Source: Rotaria macrura (Eukaryota > Rotifera > Eurotatoria > Philodinida > Philodinidae). Taken from it: DNA of 64,000 nt. The notes under the pieces were generated by a model, which saw only the letters and a list, made by a program, of their open reading frames with translations, was not told where the DNA came from and searched no databases. The DNA is taken from positions 1 to 64,000 of the forward strand of contig OENT01000148.1 in assembly GCA_900239685.1 (NCBI GenBank). The letters are read 5' to 3'. Positions 36,333 to 49,000 of this stretch are shown one piece after another. Position 1 is the first letter of the stretch. Each line of letters starts with the position of its first letter. Position numbers and translations under genes: made by a program.

Positions 36333-36855
36333 CACTAAATAACAAATGGTGTGCTGCCGAACCCAAAAGAGTACTGTGGACGTAAAAAAGGCTTCGTACA
36401 TACTATGGAACCTAGAAGGGTTTCGATTTCGTTGCAATTATCTGAACCATGTTGGGTTCGGTACAGACCACTACGAAAAACTTGAAAGGCTGTCCTGACT
36501 CAATGAAAAACAATTTTTGTCAGCCAAAGGTTTTTACGAAACCTTTTGAGGGTTTCTTATTGTTTTCCCAAATGGTTCCGTATGCTGCAAAACAATTTTT
36601 ATGATAACTGAATCATTTAGGAAAACAATAAGAAACCCTCAAAAGGTTTCGTAAAAAACTTTGGCTGACTAAAATTGTTTTTCATTGAGTCAGGACAGCC
36701 TTTCAAGTTTTTCGTAGTGGTCTGTACCGAACCCAACGTGGTTCAGATAATTGCAACGAAATCGAAACCCTTCTAGGTTCCGTAGTATGTACGAAACCTT
36801 TTTTACGTCCACAGTACTCTTTTGGGTTCGGCAGCACACCATTTGTTTTTCAGTG
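36333..36855. mobile_element. CACT-ended palindromic element, 523 bp
   Basis: Arms of about 230 bp are almost perfectly inverted: CACTAAATAACAAATGGTGT at the left, and CACTGAAAAACAAATGGTGT read inward from the right. TA stands on each side (36331-36332 and 36856-36857). The centre near 36590 is a short unpaired loop. Internal GAACCC and GGTTTCGT words recur in the neighbouring elements. Confidence 0.85.
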
Positions 36856-36857
36856 TA

Positions 36858-37734
36858 CGGTACCGAAATCAATGTTCTCTTCTAATGAAATCTTCGAAAT
36901 GTAGATTGATATATTGAAAAAGTTTCAACAATAATTGAAAAACAGGACGAATTCGAGCACAAAAATCGAGAATCTTAATTATCATTTAGTCTATTTTTGC
37001 TTGAAAGCTAATAGAACTTTTAAGATTGGCAGATGTTCAACTGATGTTTCGTGTGAATTCTACAACGAACATATTTTCTTTTAAAGTGAACTATGGGTTA
37101 AATTCGGGTACGCTTTATTTATCAAGATCTTTTTACTGGTTCATTCGGGAGTTATCAAAAGATTGGCTATATTCGAATAGTTTCAGATTTTTCTTTGAAT
37201 TTATGCTGGTCTTGATTATAGCGAGATACTATGAAAATGTCTATTCCCAATAAAAAAAAAGTTTCGATTGTTTCTCTAAATTTTGAATTCATGCAAATAA
37301 CAGAAATATTTATTATAACAAGCCTCACATACAAGTAACACAATGAAACGAGCTTCCATGCCGTCAAAAACGATTACGCACTTTTCAGCTACCATGTATC
37401 GTGATTAACCGCCTGGCGTTTGTGGCTTTTATGATGAATGGCAATAAATCAGCATTTTTACTTTAGAAGTCTTAGATATAACTATGGTAAAAATATCATA
37501 GATCCACTGAACAATTTTGGATTATTCCTTGGATTTTGTTCAAAAAAACTCAAGATTTTAAGCATTTAACGGATTTTCTAAAACACGGTGAATCGACAAA
37601 ATCGACAAAAATATTGGTTTTGTGGAAAGCAAATCCAAAGAGCAATTCTCAATTTTTCACTGATTTTTGATCCATCTTGTCTGTGTCGAACGTCGATATC
37701 GATGTGAATGCTAATATCGATGGATATGAGCTTG
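36858..37734. other. Spacer between two palindromes
   Basis: No gene recognised; AT-rich with short chance frames. Confidence 0.45.
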
Positions 37735-38239
37735 CACTTTAAAAAATACGTGCAGAGTAATAAACCCTTCAAAAGGGTTGATGAATTTCATAAGCCCTTT
37801 CATATACCCTTTTAGGGTTTATTAATCTCATAAACCCTTTCATATACCCTTTGAGTTCATAAACCCTACGAAGGGTATATTATACGTTGCCTTTTCATAA
37901 ACCCTTTAGGGTATATGAGCAGTAATATAACCTTAAAAGGTACATTAACTTCATAAACCCTTTGAATGAGGGTTTTTTATTCTACGTTTTCTTCAGAAGG
38001 GTACAGTAATAAACCCTCATTCAAAGGGTTTATGAAGTTAATGTATCTTTTAAGGTTATATTACTGCTCATATACCCTAAAGGGTTTATGAAAATGCAAC
38101 GTATAATATACCTTTCGTAGGGTTTATGAACTCAAAGGGTTTATGAGATTAATAAACCCTAAAAGGGTATATGAAAGGGTTAATGAAATTTATCAACCCC
38201 TTTGAAGGATTTATTATTCTGCGCGTATTTTTTATAGTG
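37735..38239. mobile_element. CACT-ended palindromic element, 505 bp
   Basis: Two arms of about 240 bp form a nearly perfect hairpin built from AAACCCTTT, TATACCCTTT and GGGTTTATGAA words. The outer ends are CACTTTAAAAAATACG and, reversed, CACTATAAAAAATACG. TG flanks both sides (37733-37734 and 38240-38241). The loop is near 37975-38005. Few mismatches suggest recent origin or ongoing homogenisation. Confidence 0.8.
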
Positions 38240-39102
38240 TGATTCTCCTAATAATTAACGCAAATGGTCACAGTCAAACCCATCCTGCAAATACACATAG
38301 AGAGAAATGACTCGTATTTTCAGATCAATGAGTCATTCCTATTGATGAGTTTATCTTCGCTTTTCTTATATTCTCAATATTTCCTCTGCTCTTAAATTTG
38401 TCTTTTATTAACGAGTGATCACTTTTTTCATGGTAAGAGCTAATGAAAAGTTTCTGCAGGTTGAGTCATCATGGTGGTTGTTACAGAACCACGTTCGAAA
38501 TGAATCACACTGATATGATCACATTGTATGAATACTCGATAGGAAACAAATATCAGAAAAAATCAATAGAAATCGTTAATTTTAGAAATTTTTGTCTGAA
38601 AGATCACGCTCGATTTCTCTTTTCTCACAATTTTCCATAAATGAACATTATAGCTAAATTAAATTTTGGCCCAGGAGCATACAATTCGCATGAAACTTTC
38701 AGTATGTGTTGGAGCTGTAGGGAAAAGGTTATTATAAAAATTTCAGCACTATATATGAAGAAGTTCGTTGGAAATGTTGAACAAACGAAGATCAAAACTA
38801 ACTCATCGGGTAACCAATTTAACTTTGTCAGCCGCATCAATATCCATACGTAAGTTTTTTGTTTGAAAGAGTATGTCAGCATACAGAGCATCTTTGAGCT
38901 CATTTTTTTGAAATTCATACTTTTGGAGCGAAAACCAGTGTCTCGAAAAGCTCTCAAGAAATGACTATGGATTTATTCATGTATTGTGGTTTAAATAATA
39001 ATAATAAGCTTAATTCAAACAAGTAACTCTGAGAAACCCTCATCTTGACATGCTCTTTCAAAAACTAATTTATACATAGAATCGATATTGATTGAGTTTA
39101 AG
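38240..39102. other. Spacer, nothing recognised
   Basis: No gene or repeat recognised. Confidence 0.4.
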
Positions 39103-39934
39103 TAAGATGCATCTAAGTCAAACGTCGAGTAAATTTTTTTTTTTCGTTTTTTTAATACATATTCTTGTTCAGCACAATGCGCTGATCATTTTATGTGCTT
39201 ACCATTTTTTTGCGAAGTGGCTTTTTGGTAGAGAAAATCTTAAAATACTGTGAAGTCCTCCAAAGTTCTCTAAGATGGAAAATCCTGCCTGGCCGAGGAA
39301 AAAAGTGCCATAACTTTTTTTCTTCTTGTCGTAGAGATCTCACGTTTTCATATTTGGATTCCTCGTGGAAAACGGCATTTAAAGAGGGTATTCAAAAATC
39401 TCAAAGTCAAAACTCGTAGTTTTGCCAAGAACAACGGTCCCTATCACTGAAAACAGAGACCCCTTCCCACCCAAAATGCTACTCCTTTTTTCCGTAGATA
39501 GCCAGCCATTTTTCTTGATAGCCAAAAGAACCGCCATGAGTTGGGCTACAAAACTATGGAGAGTTTTTTTTTAAATTCTTTTTCCTTGAGAAGCAATGTG
39601 AGATGGAATGTTCAAAGTTGCAGAACCGAAAAAACGATTTTTGAGTTTTTTNCTTTAAATGCCGTTTTCCACGAGGAATCCAAATATGAAAACGTGAGAT
39701 CTCTACGACAAGAAGAAAAAAAGTTATGGCACTTTTTTCCTCGGCCAGGCAGGATTTTCCATCTTAGAGAACTTTGGAGGACTTCACAGTATTTTAAGAT
39801 TTTCTCTACCAAAAAGCCACTTCGCAAAAAAATGGTAAGCACATAAAATGATCAGCGCATTGTGCTGAACAAGAATATGTATTAAAAAAACGAAAAAAAA
39901 AAATTTACTCGACGTTTGACTTAGATGCATCTTA
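39103..39934. repeat. Inverted repeat with 282-bp arms and an N in the loop
   Basis: 39103-39384 and 39653-39934 are reverse complements of exactly the same length, with hardly a mismatch by eye. The loop of about 268 bp contains a single N at 39652, immediately beside the right arm. It is either a recent foldback element or an assembly join that duplicated one arm. Both arms encode the same chance frame of about 75 residues with no known motif. Confidence 0.8.
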
Positions 39935-40683
39935 GTTAAGCGATCATAAAAACAATTATAAACTAAGAAAAAACGAAAAAGAAATTCTGAACAAAGAAGA
40001 ATCCCGCTGTACTTGATAGAATTTAACTTGAATTAAGGTACTACATATGAAGTCTCATAGAAACAGTTGTGGCACACATGATGAGATATAAGAAATCAAA
40101 TTTCCGCGAAAGTTCGATGCGCTGTGAGAGTTGAAATGCTGTCTGTGACCGTTGATGAATAATATAGCAGTTAATCTACGAACACTATGGTCGGACTCAC
40201 TCAATCGAAATCGCCACATTCTATTCAATTTAAGACATATGAGAGAATAAAATTTCTGAGAATTTTAACAAAATTCGTTTGAAAAATATTGTTCCGTTTC
40301 CGAGTTGTTAGAATTTGTTTTGAAGGACGCATAGACACAAGAGCACATTTCGTCTTATTTTATCTGACATTCATATCTCAAGAAAAATAAATGTATTTGA
40401 ATTGAAATTTTTACTACTGGTAGATTTCATTATTCTATGTTACCAAAAAAATGAGTTCAAGCAAATGAGCTATTGATAAGTTGACTTTTCGCTAAGTTCT
40501 AGAGGATAGTCCGAAGAGGTTTTTTCGAAAAAAACAATTTTGAATAATTCTTCAAATTCCATAACGATCAACTCCGAATTTTGTGCTGGTTCCCAATATT
40601 ATAACAGTTATAACGGGAATTAAACTTCTTCTAATCGAATTCTTCAAAATATTGAGTAAAAAAAGAAAACTGCCTTTCGTGAA
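39935..40683. other. Spacer, nothing recognised
   Basis: No gene or repeat recognised. Confidence 0.4.
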
Positions 40684-41466
40684 TAGGGGTGGCACTTTAG
40701 CTTTAAAACACTTTAAGTAAGCTGTTAGAGTTTAATTAATAATAGTTTTAACTTTTTTCTAAAGTTAAAGTGAATTTTTTTTATACTTATCAGTATTCGG
40801 ACTGATTGATTGATGCTCGCTAGGCTCGCTGCAACCTATGAGACGTAAAAGAATGAAAAAATAAACTCGTTTCCCATGTTGTGAATACTGGATCTCACTT
40901 TTTCCGGTAAACCACCGTATTTGTCTTTCCTCCGGTAAATTATCCTGATATAGAAGCTAGTAACCGGATTGGTAAAACCCGCGGTAAATCGGCGGTTTTT
41001 TCCGCATGTTTACCACGTAAAAAAATTTAAAAAAAGAATGTCTAAAATAGCTTAATTGATGATTTGGAACACATTATTTGTCAAAGATTATAGACGAACC
41101 GGTCAAATCACTTTTTTTAGCGGTAACTGCTGTAAAAATCAAAACCCACGGTTTACCGTGGTTAATTCCTGTAAATTTTTACTGATGGGAGCCGGTAACT
41201 GGTCCGGTAAAATCGTGGTTAACCGCCGATTGCCTTGCGGTTTTTACTGCATGGGTTCACTCGACTTTAAACCACTTAAAAGTTTAAGATCAAAGTATAA
41301 AGTTATTTTAAGTCGTTTAAAATTGCTTTATTTTTCATTTTTTTGTCGTCTTATAGGTTGCAGAGGGTCTACTGGGTATCAATCAACCAGTCCGGGTAGT
41401 GATAAATATGAAAAAGAAAATTCACTTTAACCTTAAATTTAAAGTAAAGCTAAAGTGCCACCCGTA
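40684..41466. mobile_element. hAT-type MITE (TAGGGGTGGCACTT family, copy 2) with an insertion
   Basis: It begins TAGGGGTGGCACTTTAGCTT and ends AAGCTAAAGTGCCACCCGTA. The inner arms also pair (GCAACCTATGAGACG against GTCTTATAGGTTGC). The centre is occupied by the separate element at 40873-41255. I see no flanking 8-bp duplication, so this copy may be older, or its right end (CCCGTA for CCCCTA) altered. Confidence 0.7.
40873..41255. mobile_element. 383-bp CCCATG-ended repeat rich in GGTAA/TTACC, copy 1
   Basis: The ends CCCATGTTGTGAATACTGG and, reversed, CCCATGCAGTAAAAACCG form an imperfect inverted repeat. TT lies at both edges (40871-40872 and 41256-41257). The inside is full of CCGGTAAA, CGGTTTTT and ACCGCGG words. 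A second copy of almost the same length is at 58914-59294. It is nested in the hAT MITE, so it inserted later. Confidence 0.72.
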
Positions 41467-44400
41467 GACAAGTCAGCGGTAAATCGGAAATTTCATGATC
41501 ATTCCAGACTCAGTAAATTCAGTCGTCATACGCAGAGTTGGGTACCGAAATATTTGGCAAAATGAGTATACATTCATATCCTATATGATGCAATTTCGTT
41601 TGTGGAAGAGAAATTTCTGAATTGATTCTTGTTCTTTTGCATTACCATCCTTTTTCTTGTTTTCTATAGACCAATATATTTCGCAATACTAGAGATTAGC
41701 TAAAGTCATATGATTATGGAATGAGTTTTATGTTGCAATAAACTGGGAAACTTATCTAACTGCTTCCGTGACCCATTTCAATGGTTTTGTTCTGCAAAAC
41801 CATGTTAAATCTTTTCTACTCAAAAAGGCGTATTTTAAAACTGAAACTGACTAAATTATCAACCATATCGCCAAAAAAGGGTCGCAAATAAGAAAAACTA
41901 TTGTTTGTTCTCAATAAAGAAGACTCTAGCTACCTTTTCATGAATTTAGTTCAACTTCTATTGTTTTTGACGAAAACTGACAATTTTTTAGCAATGAAGC
42001 AGGAACTGGTCCTATGTATTTTACTTACATCATCAGAGAACATAACCAACGTAACTTTTTCTTCTTCACTTGTCATTATATGTTGCTGTTTCGATTAGAA
42101 GATCTAAAAGTTCATTGCAGCATTAAGTAGAGATCCGTATATTTTATAATCGATATATGAAATGAATCGATATGAAACAATCTCATTTTAAATTTGAGAC
42201 CTAATAAACTCGATGATAAACTTTTTTTGTAGAAAGATTTATTAGCATGAAATAGGTTGAGCATATTGTCATGTTCTCTTTTGGTAACATTTCAGCATAA
42301 AAACAAGGCAACAATTCAGCATTACATGTTTATCTTGATGCTTTCATTTCATGACGCACGTGTCGTCGTCATGGAAAACAGGGAAAAAACCCAACACTTG
42401 CGATCCCTTAAATTAGTGCTAAGGAAATTCACCCAGTAACGATTACGAATGTTCTTCAAGAATTCGAGCCATTTGTGAGTGTGCTCGTTGAACACCTACG
42501 AGAAACTTCGAACTAAGTGACATTACAGAAAATGGATCTGTTGGCAGTTGAACTTGAAATGCTTGTTGGAGTTAGCTCTGCATAACTGATTAAAACATAA
42601 TTTATGCTGAAACGATTGCAGCACTATCAATATCAACGAGCAAGTGTTGAGGTGAGTATAGATTCGTAGGGTTTGTGTTTGCACCGGTAGCTCGAAACAA
42701 GTGTATGGTTTGGATATGGTTGTAAAATGCATGAAAAAAATGTGAAATATGGGTATGTACCAAGTGAGGAGTGTGAACGTCATAGTATAATTAAGGGTGT
42801 GGATATCAGATTTTCATATTAGAGATAGATGGGGCAGCGGATTATCATGCCCCGACGGGCTAATTCTGCGAAACTAGTTACCATGTCTGATCAATCTCCG
42901 TAGCATTATCCGCTGAATACTGCATGTCTCGATCGCTCCAGTATTTGTCAAGCTTCCCGAACGTTCGCCCTGGTCCATCGAAAGCTTTTTTCTTAACTTC
43001 TTTTCTTCCAGTAACTCATTTCATCGGAGTAATGTCAAATTGGTTCCAATGTGTATAAGGTATCTCAACATTAATTTTTGATTCTCCATCAACTTGTAAT
43101 TTCTCATTGCTCCTTCGAAAATATCTTGATATAACAAGCATTATATTTTATAGAACCTGATAAGAATTGATCCGAAGAAGTACAAGTAATTGAAGACAAA
43201 CGAGTTGCAACTGATGGCAAGATGTCATCAGAGCATCCGTCTCATAATGAATGATTGATTTCGATCGTCTTATTTAACGAGAACAGAAAAGATCCCCTAA
43301 GTCAACTAAAGGAATGAAATGAATTATATTTCTTTGTTTTTGTAAAATGTTAAAGATGGAAGTAAAATGTGCGAAACGATAAGCAAGGAAGAAAACAAAA
43401 AACAAAAGGTTAGCGTGTATCTGATTAGCTGTAAATAATGAGCCAATCAATATCTTTCCTATCACAGGTGTCGAAAAATGACATCTACTGATAAGTTTTC
43501 ACGGTCTTTCATTGCCCCCTCCCCTCTCTGTCCCACACAAGCTCTCTACCCGTGTGCAAAAATGAACAATTAACTATTCCAGCTTGACCTGAGACCCACA
43601 GATTTATTGAAAACCGAACTTGTCCAGCCCACCCATCATCACATGACCTTACTGATCAAAACCGTTGTGACGATGCACATATCCCATAGCCAATCACATC
43701 CGCATTCACGTCCTCAAGGTACCAGCATATGCATGGAGAAAACTAAAATACAAACACTTTAGTTCTGCTGCAATGTGAATATTAATGAGGTATGTGTTAG
43801 ACTAGATGATAGATAAATTATTAGGCTATGTTGATAATTTCATTAGTATTTCTACTTAGATTGCCACTCCCCGAGCAAGAGCGACTAGAATCCATATTTC
43901 TTTTGTTTAAATACAAGTCATCAGGTGTCATTGAATTTTTTAAATGATCCCGAAGAATCCCAAAAAAACATAGATGTATTTTTTTACATAGTCTTTATAG
44001 GGAACCACGTAGGACGGGTAGAAGAGTGAAGGGAAAAGTACAAGCCAAAATAATGGCATGATGTGGAGTTCGGCATTAATAACTATTGACATCAGATGAC
44101 TTTGATTCTGTTAGACTTTTTCGAGTGGTCTCTATAAAGCATAAAAAGCGTAAAGAAACCCAAGCAGCCCATACAAAGTCATTGAGGGGTGCGGCGAGCA
44201 CTCGAAACTAACTTGAATGAAACATTTATTTCTCGTTCTGTTTCAGATTCGAACCCATCGAGCCCATCGAAAATGTAGTCCTCGGAATCATTTTCATATC
44301 GCACATTGATTTTCGAGTGCTCGGATCAACTTCAACAGTCGAAAGCCAATCGAATGACCGAGGACTCGAAGCGGCAAAGCTTATCGAAGAGCTCTTCCCG

Positions 44401-44622
44401 ATGGTTCGATGCGATGTATCAGTGATAAAAAACTTCGACATAAAGGAATACTTAAATTCTGAAGATACGAATTGTGTAAAATTTATCATATTTTTTTTTC
44501 ATTTTTCAAGAATTTTTCCATTAAAATCTCAGTGAATACCAGTGTGCGTTGTAATTTCTTACAAATTTGGTATGCAGCGCAACGAAATTTAATATAGGTG
44601 GGATTATGTTCTGCATCAGCAA
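41467..44622. other. Intergenic region, nothing recognised
   Basis: About 3.1 kb with short chance frames only. Around 42840-43800 the base composition is somewhat less AT-rich, but no gene is visible. TCGA-rich words begin near 44160. Confidence 0.4.
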
Positions 44623-44879
44623 GAGGGGTGACATTTTATCTTTTATTTACCAAGTAAAGTATCTCAACTTTAATTTACCCTTAAAATAAAGCTGAAACAT
44701 ATCAGATTTTGTATGTACGTAAGGAAAATATTGTTTTTAACTTTACTATATTCAGTAAGGTAAAGTGAATTACTTTACTTTATCGGTAAAGTAAAGTAAT
44801 TCCCTTTACTTTTCTGGGCGAAGTATAGTTGGGCTACTTTACTTTTTCAAAATAACATAAAGATATAGTGCCACCCCTA
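44623..44879. mobile_element. hAT-type MITE (TAGGGGTGGCACTT family, copy 3), 257 bp
   Basis: The left end GAGGGGTGACATTTTATC and the right end ATATAGTGCCACCCCTA match the family. The flanks ATCAGCAA (44615-44622) and ATCAACAA (44880-44887) agree at 7 of 8, an old 8-bp target duplication. The inside carries many AAGTAAAGT words. No ORF. Confidence 0.8.
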
Positions 44880-46086
44880 ATCAACAACAGTAACAAAATC
44901 CTTGTTACATTTGAGAAGACAAACCGCGACAAAATTTTATCATTACTTAACGTATACTGATAAAACGTAGGTTTGTAATGCTTGGAAATGTCTTGTGTAG
45001 TTCATCGGATCCGTACGAGATTCTTAATCGTACGTACATATGTTCGAATCTACCACTCTGCAAAAACATGCGATAGGTATCTAGGGCTCGGATTAAAGAT
45101 ATCTGATTGGTGCTGAGTGCTTGAGAAAAAGTGGTTTCGAAACGGCAGAAAACAATTTTTTTAATTTAATAGTTTCGAGGGAACTGAATTTTGACCTCTC
45201 GGAGCACTGCAATATATCGAACACTAGTAAACCTGCGACTCTTATCTATCCACAACCATCGAAAAATCTCTTCAGTAGGCACCGGAACTGATATTTTCGA
45301 GCCCTCGAACTGAAATACTGTTAGCTGTAAAATCATTATAGAAGCAGCCCATCGTGGAGTGCTCGACCTAACAGAACATGGCACTCCGAGGACTAGGTTT
45401 GGAGCGTCGATACCCATCGACTGGCTTTAATCGATGCCTCGAAATGCCCGTTGGACGGTAGGTTGGGAAGTTCGGTGATGTAAAGCATATACCCAGAAGA
45501 TGCTGGAAAGGCGAACGGAATATCGATTGAGATACGAATAGTCCTGTAATGAATGCACCAAGAAAACTCTGTGATTCAGACTGCAAAGATGAAGGATACT
45601 GATGACTGTAATATGAGTTTGCGATTTTTACGTAATTAGAAACCAAGTCAGCGTGCAATAAATTTCGACCGACCTTCATATCTGTTCATCATCAGGTCGT
45701 TGGTGCTGTGGATGTCATCGCTACATCTCAATCAAATGATTCTTCTTAATAATACATAGAAGGGTATGACTATTGCTATGGTTGTGGGCCAGAAAAGGAC
45801 ACCCATACTTTCATTATTATTCTATCTGCGTTTTTTCAGCAATCCTTTCAAGGAACACTCTAAACCATCCTTAAAATCATCTTCGGATTCAATTAGAATG
45901 GCGTTAGTACGCATTCGAAGTATACAAAAGAAGAGATGCTTTAAGTGCATTAACAATATCAAGAAGGTTTCTTTTTTCTATTATTTATTATTGAACTGAA
46001 GTTGAACTCATCAAACGGATAAAATCATACGGAATACATTTATATGAAGTGCATCTTACACAATGGTATAAAGATGACAATGCATT
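44880..46086. other. Region downstream of the C-type lectin gene
   Basis: No gene recognised. CTCGAA/TCGAGG-rich stretches at 44170-44400 and 45170-45480 share words such as GTCCTCGG and CGAGCACTC in inverted orientation, hinting at one more degraded foldback structure. Confidence 0.35.
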
Positions 46087-49000
46087 CTAAACGTTTTCAT
46101 TCACATCACTACTTGACATAATCGATGTAGCTGTACTATTTCTTGGTGAAACATGCGTGTTCGGACCTGTCTTTTCCCGTTTCTTCATAATAATAATAAC
46201 AGCAGTAACAGCAACAATAATTATCAAGATTCCAACGCCACCGGCTACATACAGCCATGTATCTGATTTCGTTGATTCGCTGTCTACTAACTGTAAATGG
46301 GTATCAATATGTTCTTCTTGTCCCGTATTATCATTAAGGAATTCATTATCAGTTGACAACTCATCTGAAGGAACACCTTCTAATTCTTCTTTTGTTGGAG
46401 CTGAAAAATAAATAATTTTGTTAAATAAAATTATCAACATACGACACGATTCCGATTGCTAGATAATAATCAAAATAACGAAGTATCAAGAAAAATGGAT
46501 GTGTATGTATGCTGTCGGCATTTCAACTAATTATCGTCTGTTCAAATCTAATCATGTTTGTTTTTCAATAGATTGGTTTTTCATTTTCTACAGGCATAAT
46601 CTATCTTCTATGTGTGTCAATTTTACGATAGCCATCACATGTTGACACATTATAATAAAATCAAAAACCACAATATTTTGTTATTTAAATGGATATTTGA
46701 ATCCCCAAGTCAAAAAATCAGACATTTAGTCTTGTAGGATCAGATGAAACCGTACAAAAAATCGTATTCTCGTATATCTTACATCAATTTGTACAGTAAG
46801 AGTCTTGTAATATCTTACTTTCGCATAAGATTTTCTATAATGTTATAATCAGATTTGACAGAAGAAAGATCTGTCAAGAATTTAAGGGTAAGACTTGGTG
46901 TCAGACGTCTGAGACCACGGTTTTGTGTACGAGTTTGCTTCTGATCTTACAAGAATCTCACTGTACGAATTGATGTTAGATATCTGAGATCAGGATTTTG
47001 TGTATGGTTTCATCTGATCGTACAATACTTTATGTCTGATTTTTTGACCTGAAGAGGAGTTTGAATAAATAAATGTCGAAGAGATATTTTATTAAGATGC
47101 AAACTTTCCTGTTGTTCTTTAAACATCGCATGAGTATGATGTTTCTATTGTCAGTTTAGTATACAAAAAAACTGGATGTTTCCTTGATAAATCGATAGAA
47201 TAGCTTCATGGTTTTTACTGATGTAAGACGAATACTCATACTTCAAATAAATGAGCTAGTGGTGGAATAAAACCTATTCTGAATTACCAACATTGATTTT
47301 GACGTGAAACTGCTATCGTTCAGCAAGGGATGAAAATCGTACATGCCTAATAGAAACTAATTTTCTAAAAGAAGATCTTCAGTGATGAAATCCGGTTTTC
47401 AGCTATCTCCTTTTGATATTGTGTTTCTGAAATGCATTCTTCGGTATTACCTTACTACATTTTGCATGAATAATTTGGAAAAGGCAGATCCATTTGATTT
47501 CCATGCGGTTACTTAAGAAGTTATTTCTATTGATCAACCGAATTTCGATTCTGCTAATGCTTTGTTTGATAAACTCCAATCAGTACTACAAAAGTTGTAG
47601 ACTAGTGATAAAACTGCAACCATTTTTGACTTCAAACTTACAGACTCAGATATTGTGTATTACGGGTTATTTCATTAGAAAATAGTAAGAACCAGAGGTC
47701 CAACCAGGCCACTAGGCCTGCCTACCTGCCTGTGACAGGCCAGGCCGACCCCTCGACCAGGCCAGACAGGCCGCTTAAAAGCACCAGACCGCCTGGCCTG
47801 TCTATATCCTTTATAAATACTGTTTTTTTCGATAGAAATGTTTTTAACAAATTGAAAGAGGTGCTAGTAATTAAGAGAAGTATAGAATAACGTTCTGTGT
47901 TCATTATGATGGATCGAAATGATGACTAATGCTCATCTCAAATCGCATAGTTCATCATCTGTATGTATTCATTCTTTATGTTGTCATTTATCTATATTCT
48001 TTCAGTCTTGATTGTTATTAAAATCTTTCTTATCAATTCTTGTTTTGATATTTATTATTGATTGTTAAAGCCTTTTTTTAACCTAAATGTTAGCTTTTAG
48101 TTGTGTTTCTTCGAGAAATGGCTGATATTGATCTTTTATCTGTATTTATGATTCCCCATATCGTTCACTAGTATAACAAAATACATGTTTCTATTCTATC
48201 ATCGTAACAGTTCGAGCAGTTTGTGTGCGTGACTCTCCTCTGGAATATTCGAAAAATTGTATTGCACTCTATTTCAAAAAAATGAAATTTATACTACCTG
48301 AAACATGATTTTATAAGTTACCCCAAGTCGGAAAGAGCTGATTTCTTATTACTGTGATTTTTTTTTGACTTTTTTGAAATGAATAGACTGGTTATAATCG
48401 GAAAAATCCATAAAACAATCAAAAAAAAATAAGGAAAATCAAAAAAGTCGGGAAAACCAGAAAAATTACAGAAATCAAGAAAATCGGATTGAAACTGTCC
48501 CTCTCTAGTTTGATATTTCAAACAACAAGGGTACCAAATTTAATCATTTATATCGGATAACTGATTTTTTTAATTTAAAACTGATTTAAAATCAAAACAA
48601 TCAGTTGTTTTCCCTTGAGTTACCCTCAGTGTTGCCAGATGTCAAACTCGAAAATCAAGAATTCAAATCTCAATATTATGATAAACTCCGAAAAACTCCG
48701 AAAAGTATTTAAAAAACTGAAATAAGCTCAAAAAAAACCCGAAATAAGCTCAAAAAAATCCCAAAAACTTCGAAAAAAGCCTGAGAAAGTCTCGAAAAAA
48801 TTGCAAAAAACCAAAAAATTCAGAAAACTCGAGAGAAAATTTTGAAAAAATCCCGAACAGACGCAAAAAATTGCAAAGACTTCCCAAACATTCAGAAAAA
48901 TCCTGAAAATACCGAAAAACTTCCGGTAAAATCTCGAAAAGTTATCAAAATCAAGAAGACCTGACAATGCTAGCTACTTCTTCGCCAAATTTTCGGAGAG

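Noticed and set aside
37735..38239. Regular AAACCCTTT words resembling telomeric or CRISPR-like repeats
   Set aside because: Spacing is irregular and the whole block is an inverted palindrome with CACT ends; there are no direct repeats with unique spacers.
41056..41430. 124-codon frame, partly repeated at 59095
   Set aside because: It lies across two nested non-autonomous elements; similarity to 59095-59328 is due to the shared 383-bp repeat, not to a gene.
48318..48967. Phe-rich minus-strand frames
   Set aside because: They are due to repeated short AAAAATC-like words inside the hAT-like element; no function implied.
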